Positions 55,135 through 64,000 of a stretch of 64,000 nucleotides of DNA are shown here, piece by piece. The first letter of the stretch is position 1. Every line of letters begins with the position of its first letter. The notes beneath the pieces were generated by a model. It did not search any database and had not been told where the DNA came from. It saw only the letters and a program-made list of their open reading frames with translations. The stretch lies in assembly GCF_000190415.1 (NCBI RefSeq), contig NZ_AEWF01000003.1, positions 1 through 64,000 on the forward strand, read 5' to 3'. The position numbers were made by a program, and so were the translations under genes. The stretch comes from Candidatus Odyssella thessalonicensis L13. GTDB taxonomy: Bacteria > Pseudomonadota > Alphaproteobacteria > Paracaedibacterales > Paracaedibacteraceae.

Positions 55135-56049
55135 ATGCAAAAATTATCTTTACTAAACAAAGAATTTGCTATCTGCGATCTTCCTTTTATCTTGCTGGAT
55201 GAAAATTTTTATTCCTCTATTCGAAGAGAAGTAAATCCTGAAAGGCTACGTTATCTTTCCGAAGCATCCCGGAATTTAAAGCTTCCTTCTTTGTTTGGTA
55301 AATTCTCATGTGATGCTGACTATTTATCAACAGTAGATTTATTCATAAAGGCAACAGAGGAAACTCGGAATAGAGGGATGTTTCTTCTTAAAAAACTTCT
55401 GCCTTATTTTCCGAACTTTGATACCTTCTTAGATGTCGGCCCAGGAAATGGTAAGATCACAAGTTGGATCGGAAGAAAATTTAAGGAAGTAACTCTCATA
55501 GATCCAGTACCGCAAGTTTTAGAGAATATACAGCCAAAATCTTATCCAAGTTCCACTGTTCTAAAAAAAATCTGTCGGCCTTTTCTAGAAACTATTCTTC
55601 CTAAAAACTATTTTGATTTCATCCTATTATCCCATGTAATTTATCATTTCCCACAAGAGAAATGGATAAATGCTATAGAAAGCGCTATGTATGCCTTAAA
55701 ACCTGAGGGAACATTAGCAGTTGTCATCAATAGTGGACTGGATAGAGAGAAGTTGGGAAATAATTTTAATGGGAAAACTCACTCTATAGAAAGTTTTATC
55801 CATCAACTCAGCAGAACCAATAAAAAAGTAGAGGTTTTTCTATCCAAAGAGTCATTTTATGCTAAAGACTTAACTACGATGCTTCATATCTGTGGTCTGC
55901 ATCTGCATGATACTAATGGCAAAGCTCCCAAGGAAGAGTTAGAAAAATATATAGAAAGTAATTTTTCCTTAGGAAATAACAGCTATAAGATGGAAATATA
56001 TCAATATTTTATAGTTATAAAGAATGAGCTTACTAAAAATAGTTACTAG
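55135..56049 (+). CDS. SAM-dependent methyltransferase
   Basis: 304 residues. Class I methyltransferase fold: motif I FLDVGPGNGKITSWIG (about 98-113), the acidic strand end VTLIDPVPQVLENI, and FDFILLSHVIYHFPQEKWIN as motif II/post-II region. The first 75 residues are a helical cap. Small-molecule methylation is likely; substrate unknown. Its last 26 bases overlap the start of the histidine kinase, so both are made together, which suggests that the methyltransferase makes or alters the signal, or modifies a response component. Confidence 0.78.
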   Translation: MQKLSLLNKEFAICDLPFILLDENFYSSIRREVNPERLRYLSEASRNLKLPSLFGKFSCDADYLSTVDLFIKATEETRNRGMFLLKKLLPYFPNFDTFLDVGPGNGKITSWIGRKFKEVTLIDPVPQVLENIQPKSYPSSTVLKKICRPFLETILPKNYFDFILLSHVIYHFPQEKWINAIESAMYALKPEGTLAVVINSGLDREKLGNNFNGKTHSIESFIHQLSRTNKKVEVFLSKESFYAKDLTTMLHICGLHLHDTNGKAPKEELEKYIESNFSLGNNSYKMEIYQYFIVIKNELTKNSY

Positions 56050-57304
56050 TAAGATTAGAGATAAAGCGGCAGAAGAGAGTTATCCCTACTTTGTATATGC
56101 CCTATTTCAAACAATCAGCAATCCTATATATTATCTGCTTTGGTATTGCTTTGACAATACCACCTACGAAAGCTTTACGGTTAGGCTAATTATCAACATT
56201 TTATGCATCCCTTTATTATTTCACAGATATTGGTCGGCTAAGTTCTTAGACCTTCTGCCTTATTATTGGTATATTACTATACTTTACTCCTTACCTTTCT
56301 TCTTTACATTCATGCTCTTAAAAAATAATTTTTCTTATGAATGGTCTTTAAACTCTTTAACTGGCTTTGTCTTATGTATTATTTTTATAGATATATCTTC
56401 CCTATTAGTCCTTTTACCCATCGGCGTAGGCTTAGGAATACTGTGTTATGATTTCACCACCAGTCAGCCTTTTTATCCCTTAGACCGTATTCAACCTGTG
56501 CTAATAACATATAGTTCTATAATAATATTTGGTAAACTGTTCCTTACGAGGAATAGCATTATCCAAAAAGAAAAACAGCAGTCCCTTAGGATGCAAGCAG
56601 CTGCTATTGCTCATGAGATGCGCACCCCCTTATCGGCGGTAAATCTCATGGCCAAAGCGTTAAAATTATATCTACCTTCCCTTATAAAAGCTCAGAGACT
56701 TACCCAGGACAAAGATAAAGAGGTACAGTTTATTAACCCTAAAAAATTAGAATATCTTGAAGAAATACCAACTGAATTGGAAGGAGTCACCAAAAATACT
56801 TTTGCGGTTATCGATACTCTTCTTATAAATCTTCAAGAAGTACCGAAAAAGATTACTGCTGAAAAATGCTTCATTGCGGACTGTGTCAAGTCTGCGCTTA
56901 CTGCCTATGCACTGACAGAGCAAGAACAAGAGCTGATCTCTCTTGAAATTATTGAGAACTTTGAACTTGAAGCAAATTTACAACTTCTTCAGCATGTCTT
57001 TTTTAATCTTCTCAAGAACTCGCTTCACTATGTTAAGGCAGCCGGGAAAGGAAAGATTTATATCTGGACTGAGACAGGCGAGAAAGTAAATGAGCTCCAT
57101 TTTAAAGATACGGGCCAAGGTATTTCTCCAACAATTTTGCCTTATATCTTTGATCAGTTCTATAGCCGTACTGACCATGGGACCGGTGTTGGCTTGGCTT
57201 TCTGTAAAATGGTGATGCGCAGACTAGGGGGAGATATTACCTGCCACTCAATCGAGGGTGAATTTAGCCACTTTATTTTAAGTTTCCCCCGTGTAAAAAG
57301 ATAA
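56024..57304 (+). CDS. Membrane histidine kinase, CqsS/LqsS-like
   Basis: 426 residues. Six membrane helices fill residues 20-175, with YPYFVYALFQTISNPIYYLL, IINILCIPLLFHRYWSAKF and YWYITILYSLPFFFTFMLL, which recall the sensor domain of CqsS and LqsS, receptors for alpha-hydroxyketone autoinducers. HisKA domain: AIAHEMRTPLSAVNLM with phospho-acceptor His197. ATPase domain: N box FFNLLKNSLHYV, G1 DTGQGI, F box YIFDQFYS and G2 GTGVGLAF. There is no receiver domain and no response regulator beside it. ATG 56024 lies inside the methyltransferase gene. Confidence 0.82.
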   Translation: MSLLKIVTSKIRDKAAEESYPYFVYALFQTISNPIYYLLWYCFDNTTYESFTVRLIINILCIPLLFHRYWSAKFLDLLPYYWYITILYSLPFFFTFMLLKNNFSYEWSLNSLTGFVLCIIFIDISSLLVLLPIGVGLGILCYDFTTSQPFYPLDRIQPVLITYSSIIIFGKLFLTRNSIIQKEKQQSLRMQAAAIAHEMRTPLSAVNLMAKALKLYLPSLIKAQRLTQDKDKEVQFINPKKLEYLEEIPTELEGVTKNTFAVIDTLLINLQEVPKKITAEKCFIADCVKSALTAYALTEQEQELISLEIIENFELEANLQLLQHVFFNLLKNSLHYVKAAGKGKIYIWTETGEKVNELHFKDTGQGISPTILPYIFDQFYSRTDHGTGVGLAFCKMVMRRLGGDITCHSIEGEFSHFILSFPRVKR

Positions 57305-57489
57305 GTGCCCTCTATATTCCTCACCAAAGCTGCCTTCTCGCACTACAAAGCTAGAAGGCTAATAGATCAAAGTTTAAGGATAACAGGGCTAAAAATGATA
57401 AAGTTTGCAAAATCTTGCACGCCACCCCCTTAATGCGTTGATATCTATCAACAAGCCTCACTCCAAAGGATCCTTTAATATACCCTAGT

Positions 57490-58257
57490 TTAATTGCTAC
57501 CTTTAGCTTGCTGCGCTTCTTTGATTGCTAGTTTAGAGGCTGTATCCTGAAGCATAACAAGGGTAACAGTGCGCGCTTTTGCCTTATCCATACGGGCAAG
57601 GATTAAGGCCGCCTTTTTAGGCTTCATAAATTTAATAATCTGGCTTAAAGCGGTCAATTCAAGTTTATCAAGAATCTCAGCGGCTTGTTCTGGTTTCATG
57701 CCTTCGTAAATCTTGACCATTTGCTCTAGATTCAGTTTTTCTTGCTGCGTTAAGCTGCCTTTAACCTCATTAATATTCTTCTGAACTTCTTCAAGCTGCT
57801 TAATTTGATCACTCAGTTTATTTTCGGCAACCTTCACCATCTCTTGCTGTTTTACCAGCTCGGCGCGGTCATCAGCAATAGTCGGATCACCTTCTTTTTT
57901 GGACATCGCTTTTAAGATTTTCACCTGATTTTCATTCAAATTCAAAGGATCAAACTCTTTGCTTTGATCGTTTGAATCTTTAGGCCTATCTTGAGGGCTC
58001 GGCGTACCATCCTTTTTCTTTGCAGATTCACTATTTTTAGCGGCTTCCTCGACCTTGCTGGCAGCTGCCGACTCAGAGACCGCCGCATTGGCGGGCGAGA
58101 CTAAAGTTATCTGATTTAAATCAATATGTTTGCCTCGGTTTACAAGGTCCTCAAATCTATTCAAGACGCACAGGCCCGCAACAAGGATCACCATGATTAT
58201 CAGGTCTGGGCGCCACGTTAAAAGCCTTAATACTATCTTGATAAGTTCATATTGCAT
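57490..58257 (-). CDS. MotE-like flagellar protein (MgtE_N-like domain)
   Basis: 255 residues. One N-terminal membrane helix (about 18-33), a charged low-complexity periplasmic linker, a coiled coil (about 125-170, VKQQEMVKVAENKLSDQIKQ), and a helical C-terminal MgtE_N-like domain (MVKIYEGMKPEQAAEILDKL, MKPKKAALILARMD). MotE is the periplasmic chaperone of MotC in alphaproteobacterial flagella. Overlaps the DUF6468 gene by 11 bases and ends the flagellar operon. Confidence 0.78.
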   Translation of the reverse strand: MQYELIKIVLRLLTWRPDLIIMVILVAGLCVLNRFEDLVNRGKHIDLNQITLVSPANAAVSESAAASKVEEAAKNSESAKKKDGTPSPQDRPKDSNDQSKEFDPLNLNENQVKILKAMSKKEGDPTIADDRAELVKQQEMVKVAENKLSDQIKQLEEVQKNINEVKGSLTQQEKLNLEQMVKIYEGMKPEQAAEILDKLELTALSQIIKFMKPKKAALILARMDKAKARTVTLVMLQDTASKLAIKEAQQAKGSN

Positions 58258-58810
58258 TCATACGTCCTTTAGATGCGATTTTCTTCAGGGTTTTAGTCGA
58301 GAAAAATGATTCGATGGTTGGCTTTTTCTTAATCCCTGGTTCCTCTAAGGTTTCCTCTTCCAAGGGCGCTTCCAACTTGTCCTCTTGCGCGGCCCTTAGT
58401 TTCGGAGGTGGTACTGTTTGGCTTGATAAGTCCCGAGGACTTGCTTTGGGCATATCTTCGCTAAGGGTCTTATTTAAGACTGCAAATTCCTGCAGGCGTC
58501 CTTGTGAAACCAGCGTTTCTAAGTGATCGGCTAATTCATTAGCGCGGCCGACCAAGAAATCTAAATCATTCTTGACCATAAGGGCGGGTGGGATTCTAGA
58601 ACTAATAATGTGATCAACTTCCTTAGAAACTTTTTTCAATTCATTAATCTGAGCTTGGGTATCAATCAATGTCTTGGCATAATCCTTCATCATCGGTAGC
58701 ATCTCAGAATGCAAGGATTTAAAATTTGTCAGGGATTGGGATAGGCGTGCAGAGTGAATGATAACACCAACCAACAGCCCAATCATAATTATATCAACAA
58801 GTATTGGCAT
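58247..58810 (-). CDS. DUF6468 flagellar-operon membrane protein
   Basis: 187 residues. N-terminal membrane helix (ILVDIIMIGLLVGVIIHSARL), then a coiled-coil part (TLIDTQAQINELKKVSKEVD) and a charged tail with KKPTIESFFSTKTLKKIASKG. The size, topology and place between fliM and motE fit the DUF6468 protein of alphaproteobacterial flagellar clusters. Function not established. Starts directly behind fliM. Confidence 0.75.
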   Translation of the reverse strand: MPILVDIIMIGLLVGVIIHSARLSQSLTNFKSLHSEMLPMMKDYAKTLIDTQAQINELKKVSKEVDHIISSRIPPALMVKNDLDFLVGRANELADHLETLVSQGRLQEFAVLNKTLSEDMPKASPRDLSSQTVPPPKLRAAQEDKLEAPLEEETLEEPGIKKKPTIESFFSTKTLKKIASKGRMNAI

Positions 58811-59842
58811 TTACATCTCCTCATGACTTATAATATGGTCAATTTTGACGGCAATATTGCCCGATTTAGTTCCAACCGCCCCCCTAAATAAAGGGATATC
58901 CCCACAGACAACTTTGACCAAGGAGCTGGGGGTAGCATTAAGCTGAATTTGACTTCCGACCTTCCAGCTCATAACTGAAGATAAATCCATCATAATTTCA
59001 TCCAGGATCGCACTTACTTCTAAGTCTGTATGCAATAACTCGCGGATTAAGTGGCTTTCCCAAATTGAGTCCCGTCCAAACTTTTCTCCCATGAAATTCT
59101 GCAATAACAATTCACGGATGGGCTCAAGGGTCGCATACGGGATTAAAAGCTCAATGCACCCCCCGCGCGATTCCAGCTGAATGCCTAACCGCACCATCAC
59201 AGCCACGTTGGTCGGGCGGGTAATAGAAGCAAACTTTGGATTAGTTTCCATGCGATCAAAGCGAAAGGTAATCGGGCAAATGGGGTCAAAGGCAGCACTT
59301 AAATCCGAAAGGAACACCATCACCATTCGTTCAATTAAATTCATCTCAATGGTGGTAAAATGGCGATTATCAAAGCGCATAGGAGCATTACCCCGCCTGC
59401 CGCCTAATAGCACATCAATCATGGTGTAAATGAGATCTGTATCTATCAGAACAATTCCATGGTTATCCCATTCTTCGGCTAGAAAGACGTTAACCATGGC
59501 TGGAATAGGAATACTATTTAAATAGTCGCCAAAGCGGATTGAAGAAATAGATTCTAATGATATCTCAACATTTTCACCACTAAAGTTACGCATCGTCGTT
59601 GTCATCAATCGTACCAAGCGGTCGAAGACCACTTCAAGCATGGGCAACCGCTCATAATAAACAGCACTACTGGTAACAAGGGACGATACCCCTTGCTGTA
59701 CATTAGAAGCTTGATTTAATGACTCAGCGGTATCCTCTTCGTCAAACTGCCCTTGCACTTCATCAGCAGTAAAGTTTGAACTACTGCCCCCTTGAGCTTC
59801 ATCAGAAGAATTAATCGGTGAGTTATCATCCTGGTCAATCAT
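58811..59842 (-). CDS. fliM: Flagellar motor switch protein FliM
   Basis: 343 residues. The N-terminal acidic region with low complexity is followed by the CheC-like middle domain (LPMLEVVFDRLVRLMTTTMRN, GDYLNSIPIPAMVNVFLAEEW, GIVLIDTDLIYTMIDVLLGG) and the C-terminal SpoA domain (ILDEIMMDLSSVMSWKVGSQ). FliM is the C-ring protein that binds CheY-P and switches rotation. Start 59842 lies 16 bp behind fliL. fliN and chemotaxis genes are not in the window. Confidence 0.93.
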   Translation of the reverse strand: MIDQDDNSPINSSDEAQGGSSSNFTADEVQGQFDEEDTAESLNQASNVQQGVSSLVTSSAVYYERLPMLEVVFDRLVRLMTTTMRNFSGENVEISLESISSIRFGDYLNSIPIPAMVNVFLAEEWDNHGIVLIDTDLIYTMIDVLLGGRRGNAPMRFDNRHFTTIEMNLIERMVMVFLSDLSAAFDPICPITFRFDRMETNPKFASITRPTNVAVMVRLGIQLESRGGCIELLIPYATLEPIRELLLQNFMGEKFGRDSIWESHLIRELLHTDLEVSAILDEIMMDLSSVMSWKVGSQIQLNATPSSLVKVVCGDIPLFRGAVGTKSGNIAVKIDHIISHEEM

Positions 59843-59858
59843 GGCATTGCCTCTGCGA

Positions 59859-60374
59859 TTACTGGATCAAAAATGGGCCGAAAAGAATATCTGAAACTTT
59901 TTCTGGCGCAACAATATTATTTATTCGGGTTAACAGTTCACTTCTTACGCGCTGCAAACCCGCTGATCCGGCTAAATCTTCCACATCTAACCCTCTTAAA
60001 TAATCTTGGAATTGATCAACAATAATGGGTTTTAATTTTTCCACCTTTTTACCGACTTCTTCATTAGGGGACTGAACAATAAATGTAACTTTTAAGAAAC
60101 TGGATTTACCATTGGCGTTACGCAGATTTAACAAGATTTCAGGCAGCGTTGTAAAAGCGACCTTAGTAATGTCTAAAGATTGGGAGGTCTCTTCAGCTTT
60201 CTTCTCCTCTTTTGCTTCAGAGGTATGGCCAAGCATACGCCCGCCGAGCGGCGTAAAAAATATGACAGCTGCAGCAATAGCTAATAGAGCTGCAACCGCA
60301 ATTATAATGATCTTCTTTTTACTGCCTTCTTCACCAGGTGCTGCCGCTTCGCTATTTGGATTTTTCTCTGACAT
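59859..60374 (-). CDS. fliL: Flagellar basal body protein FliL
   Basis: 171 residues from ATG 60374, chosen for its GAGG site; an upstream start at 60407 would add eleven residues. A charged cytoplasmic head, one membrane helix (IIIIAVAALLAIAAAVIFF) and a periplasmic domain (FTTLPEILLNLRNANGKSSF, LRGLDVEDLAGSAGLQRVRS, ILFGPFLIQ) match FliL, which supports the stator. First gene of the fliL-fliM-DUF6468-motE operon. Confidence 0.9.
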   Translation of the reverse strand: MSEKNPNSEAAAPGEEGSKKKIIIIAVAALLAIAAAVIFFTPLGGRMLGHTSEAKEEKKAEETSQSLDITKVAFTTLPEILLNLRNANGKSSFLKVTFIVQSPNEEVGKKVEKLKPIIVDQFQDYLRGLDVEDLAGSAGLQRVRSELLTRINNIVAPEKVSDILFGPFLIQ

Positions 60375-60456
60375 TTTATCCTCAACAGTAATCGCTCTCT
60401 TTACCATTAGGATAAAACTTATTTTACTAAAATTTTATTAACTTAATTTCTGACTA

Positions 60457-61791
60457 TCACTTTATTAACGAGAGAGTTTTAGGCGCAACCTCAGGCTTTT
60501 CCCATCCAATCTGGTCAAAAGCTTGGCAACTAGGGCAGAATATTGACCAAGAATTTTGATGAGTGTGACAATTTTGGCACATCCATTCCCCTTCATTGGT
60601 TGCTTGAACAGCCAGTTGTAAGTACTCCTTGATCTTAACTTCATTATGAGGATGTTCAGCCATTTCAAGATCTGCGAGCAAGCTGTAGACTTCTTTGGTG
60701 AGCTTCTCTTTTAAAATGGTGATATGCAGACGCGCCTGCCCCCACAACTTTGCCGCAATAGCTAAATGAGCCAGAATTAAATGTGAAATGCGATGATTGG
60801 CCGCTTTAGAAAGAATTTCTTCGACATGGCGGTATTGATCTAAAGCTGATTCAGAGGCAAAAACTGCTCGAAATACAGGCAAATAATCGATATGCGGTAG
60901 GTGCTCGTATCCGCGCTCAAGAGTTTTAATAGCCTTGGCTAAATGATTATGGGCCAGATAATATTGGGCTAATTCTAAGGTCACTGTTGTCAGTTTAGGC
61001 TCTAATTTCAAGGTTTGTTGAGCATAGCTTTCAAATTTACTCTGATCGCCCTTACGTTGCTCTTGTTGAGCTTGCAGCCATGTCACCAACGCGTGATAAC
61101 GATTTGCTTGATGCTTATCAATATGTCCGTTTATGCGGAGCTGATCCACAACGGTAGTGGCTTTATCAAATTCCAATTGTTTAAGATTATAATCTAGTAA
61201 CTCCCTCAAAACCCATACTGAGTTAGGCCGATCTTTTAAAGCTTCAATCAATAAAAGGCGAATGTCTTGAAAACGATTTTGTTTCTTACGCAACATAACC
61301 AGACCTCTTAAACCTAAGAATCTAGTTGCGGAGCCATTAGATAACTTACTAAATTTGTTCTCAGCTTTATCCAGCTCTCCTGCCATAAAAAGAGCTTGGG
61401 CTTCGAATATATCTTGGAAAAGACTGCTATTATCCAAATTCTTAGATTTAGCCACCATATCGATAGCCAGATCTATCTCTCCGGCAGCCATCGCTGTATA
61501 GGATTCTAACAAATATTCCTTTGCCCGCTGTTGGCGACGTTGCTGCAGTTGGCGTTTAAGATCGCAGGGAATTCTCTTAACCCAAGAAAAAAATTTAAAA
61601 GCATAAAAAGCTAAAATTAAAACAGCAACAGCCCCGGCAGCAAGGGCGCCTGTTTTAATATCAACCACATAATCAATAAATCGTAGCTGCGTCTCGCCTT
61701 GGCCGGGTACATAGTAAGCCACAGCAATTAATATGCCTGCAAAGATCAGCTTAAAAAGTAGAAATAATAGTCCTAGCCATGCCCGTTTCAT
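60457..61791 (-). CDS. hemY: HemY-like inner-membrane TPR protein with C-terminal zinc ribbon
   Basis: 444 residues. Two N-terminal membrane helices (about 7-28 and 45-70), TPR-like helical repeats (AMAAGEIDLAIDMVAKSK, AQALFMAGELDKAENKFSKL, AQYYLAHNHLAKAIKTLERG) and at the end a four-Cys zinc ribbon (WMCQNCHTHQNSWSIFCPSC). This is the alphaproteobacterial form of the HemY protein that always follows hemC/hemD; it is unrelated to protoporphyrinogen oxidase HemY of Bacillus. Overlaps the hemD-mitofilin ORF by four bases. Confidence 0.85.
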   Translation of the reverse strand: MKRAWLGLLFLLFKLIFAGILIAVAYYVPGQGETQLRFIDYVVDIKTGALAAGAVAVLILAFYAFKFFSWVKRIPCDLKRQLQQRRQQRAKEYLLESYTAMAAGEIDLAIDMVAKSKNLDNSSLFQDIFEAQALFMAGELDKAENKFSKLSNGSATRFLGLRGLVMLRKKQNRFQDIRLLLIEALKDRPNSVWVLRELLDYNLKQLEFDKATTVVDQLRINGHIDKHQANRYHALVTWLQAQQEQRKGDQSKFESYAQQTLKLEPKLTTVTLELAQYYLAHNHLAKAIKTLERGYEHLPHIDYLPVFRAVFASESALDQYRHVEEILSKAANHRISHLILAHLAIAAKLWGQARLHITILKEKLTKEVYSLLADLEMAEHPHNEVKIKEYLQLAVQATNEGEWMCQNCHTHQNSWSIFCPSCQAFDQIGWEKPEVAPKTLSLIK

Positions 61792-63287
61792 TTGTGTTCC
61801 TCCTCAGCTTTTGCTGATCCCTGTTCCATATGGTCCCGGATAATTTGCAATGCGTTCTTAGTCTGAGAGCAGTCCTTTATCCATGCAGCCCATGCCGAAG
61901 GTAACACCATTCCTTTAAAGGCACTTAGGAAGCTGAAATCGCCTGTTTTCAATGCTTTGGCCGCATCCTCCTTTAAGGAGGTTGCCTCAGTACGACGTAT
62001 TTTTAAGCCTATAAAATCCATCGCTTTGCGCGACAAAGAATCTTTGACTTGCACATTAGTTTCTCGTTTCAAATCAGGTAAGAGCTGTAATTGGTCCAAC
62101 AGATCACGCACTGATAAAACTGAAGCCGGTAATTGCTGCTTCTCAGATAATTGTTTATTAACACTGATAATTGCTTCTGGTTTTACCGATCCCTTTAAAA
62201 AGTCCTCATAAAGGGCTTTGAAAGTGACTTCAGCTACTGGTACCGCCCCAGACTGAGGCTCATGGCGCTCAGTCGCAATTGATGACGCTGGCGTAGAAGA
62301 GGATGAGGAATGCTCTGAAGTATAGGTCGTAAAGGCTTCTTGTAAGCTTGCTAATCTTTCATTTAGCTTTTCATTTTCCTCCTTTAACGTCGGCACTTGC
62401 TGCAAGCGGTCTTTAAGGGTATTAATATCTTGCATGAGACTTTGAAGCTGAGTCTGGACGATTTCTATAGTCGCTTCCTGAGCCGGCTTTGGCCATAAAG
62501 CTACGGTAAGGACTGAAACCGCACCCACTATAATTGTTGCTAAAAGGAGTTGCTTCACAAATGATCCGTGCTTCATCGAATAATCTCCTGGTCGCTTATA
62601 ATATTCAGTAATCCGATCTGCCGATAAGCCAGGGACGACAATAACTTCTTTCCAATGCAACTGCCGCAAACATCGGGCAATTGCTTCACTATGTGCTAAA
62701 GCCGTAATCTTAGGTATCTCGTCTGCCCATTCGCTTTTCTTTGCTATTTCTACAAACACTTCTGCCGTTCGCAAAGAGAAAAACGGGACCTGGTGGATCA
62801 AACCTGCTCTCATAATCTTCTCAGCTTCTGGTGTTAAGCTGTGGGCCGCGTCAACTTCATAAATTACAATCTTATCCGCCTTATAACCAAGCTTAGTTAA
62901 GGCATCGGCTAGATCCACATAAACAACTGAGCCACAAATATGGGCAAAATGGGAAGAATCTTTAGGGCATTCTTTAACAATGTGCTCTAGAATTTCATGA
63001 GCTGACCGATTTACTTGGAAAATGGTTTCAAATCCTGCAGCCTTTGCCGCGGCTGCTGTAGCCTCTCCTACACACCACACCGGAGTTGACGTCATTGATT
63101 TAATATTCGCAACCATTTCAAATACCCGAGCTGAGGTCACGATAAGGTCGGTAACACCTTTGGGTAATTTAACTTGCTTTAAAGTTTGTTTAACTATTAA
63201 TAGCGGTGAAGAGATAACGGGCACAATAAGCTTTTTCGCTAACTCTTGACAATCTTCTTGAGGGCGGGTCAGGAGAACATATGTCAT
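61788..63287 (-). CDS. hemD: Uroporphyrinogen-III synthase fused to mitofilin-like membrane protein
   Basis: 499 residues. Residues 1-232 are HemD: VLLTRPQEDCQELAKKL, DLIVTSARVFEMV, CVGEATAAAAKAAGF, SVVYVDLADALTKLG, FFSLRTAEVFVEI and ALAHSEAIARCLRQL. HemD cyclises hydroxymethylbilane. Residues about 243-499 form a membrane helix (LLLATIIVGAVSVLTVALW), a coiled coil and a C-terminal mitofilin-like part (LSVRDLLDQLQLLP), which in other alphaproteobacteria is a separate gene. At codon 238 an ATG (62576) is preceded by CAGGAGAT, so the second half may also be made alone. Overlaps hemC and hemY by four bases each. Confidence 0.85.
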   Translation of the reverse strand: MTYVLLTRPQEDCQELAKKLIVPVISSPLLIVKQTLKQVKLPKGVTDLIVTSARVFEMVANIKSMTSTPVWCVGEATAAAAKAAGFETIFQVNRSAHEILEHIVKECPKDSSHFAHICGSVVYVDLADALTKLGYKADKIVIYEVDAAHSLTPEAEKIMRAGLIHQVPFFSLRTAEVFVEIAKKSEWADEIPKITALAHSEAIARCLRQLHWKEVIVVPGLSADRITEYYKRPGDYSMKHGSFVKQLLLATIIVGAVSVLTVALWPKPAQEATIEIVQTQLQSLMQDINTLKDRLQQVPTLKEENEKLNERLASLQEAFTTYTSEHSSSSSTPASSIATERHEPQSGAVPVAEVTFKALYEDFLKGSVKPEAIISVNKQLSEKQQLPASVLSVRDLLDQLQLLPDLKRETNVQVKDSLSRKAMDFIGLKIRRTEATSLKEDAAKALKTGDFSFLSAFKGMVLPSAWAAWIKDCSQTKNALQIIRDHMEQGSAKAEEEHK

Positions 63288-64000
63288 GCGAGAAGACTCC
63301 TTGCTACTTGGGTTGCCAGTTCATAGGGATCGTCGCCTTCAGCTAAGGCGGTACGTATACGGCCCTCATTCTCGAGGACCGATTGTAAGGCTAGCCTACC
63401 ATTGTTTAGTGGATATGCATAGACGCCAATAGGGGTATGACATGTTCCCTTGATATGGGCTAACACCGCCTTTTCTGCGGTTATACATGACCAGGTGGCC
63501 GCATGATTTATCTGCTGCAGAATCGCATTAATATTATGGTCATCCACACGGCTTTCAAGGGCAATTACGCCTTGCCCCGCCGCAGGCACCATTAAGTTTG
63601 TCTCAAAGTAAGCCTTAATTTGCGACTCCAGACCGAGTCGTTTTAGTCCAGCAGCGGCCAATATAATGCCATCCAGCCCCATCTCTTTCATTTTCTGCAG
63701 CCGTGTTTGGACATTACCGCGCAGCGGGATCGTTACTACGGTTGGCAGTCGATATCGTAACTGTGCAATTCGCCGCGGCGCACACGTACCAATCAGCGCA
63801 TTGGGGGGCAAGGCATCATAATGGGGGTGGGTTAACGATAGGAAACAATCCCGGGGATCGTCGCGTTCTAAAACAGCAGTCAGTTGCAAGCCGGCCGGAA
63901 AGTGCCATTCCATATCTTTAAGAGAATGGACCGCCACATCGATTTTTCCTTCCAGAAGGGCTTGCTGCAGCTCTTTGGCAAACAATCCCTTGCCGCCGAT
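63284..64000 (-). CDS. hemC: Porphobilinogen deaminase, partial (5' end beyond right edge)
   Basis: The frame is open to the window edge (IGGKGLFAKELQQALLEGKI at the right end). HemC motifs: DVAVHSLKDMEW, TCAPRRIAQLR, LRGNVQTRLQKM, ILAAAGLKRLGL, PAAGQGVIALE and the cofactor-Cys loop GTCHTPIG. It builds hydroxymethylbilane for HemD, encoded by the next gene. About 80 N-terminal residues are missing. Confidence 0.93.
   Translation of the reverse strand: MGGKGLFAKELQQALLEGKIDVAVHSLKDMEWHFPAGLQLTAVLERDDPRDCFLSLTHPHYDALPPNALIGTCAPRRIAQLRYRLPTVVTIPLRGNVQTRLQKMKEMGLDGIILAAAGLKRLGLESQIKAYFETNLMVPAAGQGVIALESRVDDHNINAILQQINHAATWSCITAEKAVLAHIKGTCHTPIGVYAYPLNNGRLALQSVLENEGRIRTALAEGDDPYELATQVARSLLA

Overview
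The window looks like chromosome of an alphaproteobacterium with an intracellular or amoeba-associated lifestyle. The housekeeping blocks have alphaproteobacterial layouts: hemC-hemD-mitofilin-hemY, fliL-fliM-DUF6468-motE, and rph-rdgB-hemW-RidA next to hrcA. These are interleaved with secreted repeat proteins, autotransporters and a large decaying polymorphic-toxin locus, a mix typical of Holosporales/Paracaedibacter-like symbionts of protists. The taxonomic placement is inference.

Layout. 1-5.5 kb: two tandem minus-strand units, each a secreted six-blade NHL-repeat protein followed in the +1 frame by an autotransporter. 5.9-11.8 kb: serine hydrolase, RidA, hemW, rdgB, rph, and hrcA on the plus strand without grpE behind it. 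11.8-14.5 kb: two adjacent exported proteins of unknown function, one with five regularly spaced basic helices. 14.7-18.6 kb: mmsA, mmsB and an ALDH7 aldehyde dehydrogenase. 18.7-22.4 kb: EAL phosphodiesterase, pdxH, a cation efflux protein and tRNA-Lys(CTT). 22.8-25.8 kb: an amine oxidase interrupted by one stop codon and an unknown exported protein.

26.1-49.2 kb, all on the minus strand: a polymorphic-toxin locus. A 2020-residue haemagglutinin/CDI-like protein without signal peptide carries an internal OTU-like cysteine-protease motif pair and an HNH/endonuclease-VII-like C-terminal toxin, followed by a SUKH immunity gene. Downstream lie a Sel1-repeat membrane protein and a store of orphan toxin tips with small immunity genes (pairs A-G, J, K; lone immunity genes H and I). 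Almost every orphan tip is cut off from its delivery module by truncation, frameshift or an in-frame stop, while the immunity genes are open. Repeated blocks (87 bp, 357 bp, about 670 bp, and a Ser-rich linker) mark where cassettes were joined.

49.8-57.3 kb: two exported unknowns, a DsbD/ScsB-type thiol reductase, and an overlapping pair of SAM methyltransferase and CqsS/LqsS-like membrane histidine kinase. 57.5-60.4 kb: flagellar genes motE-like, DUF6468, fliM and fliL. 60.5-64 kb: hemY, a fused hemD-mitofilin ORF, and hemC running off the right edge.
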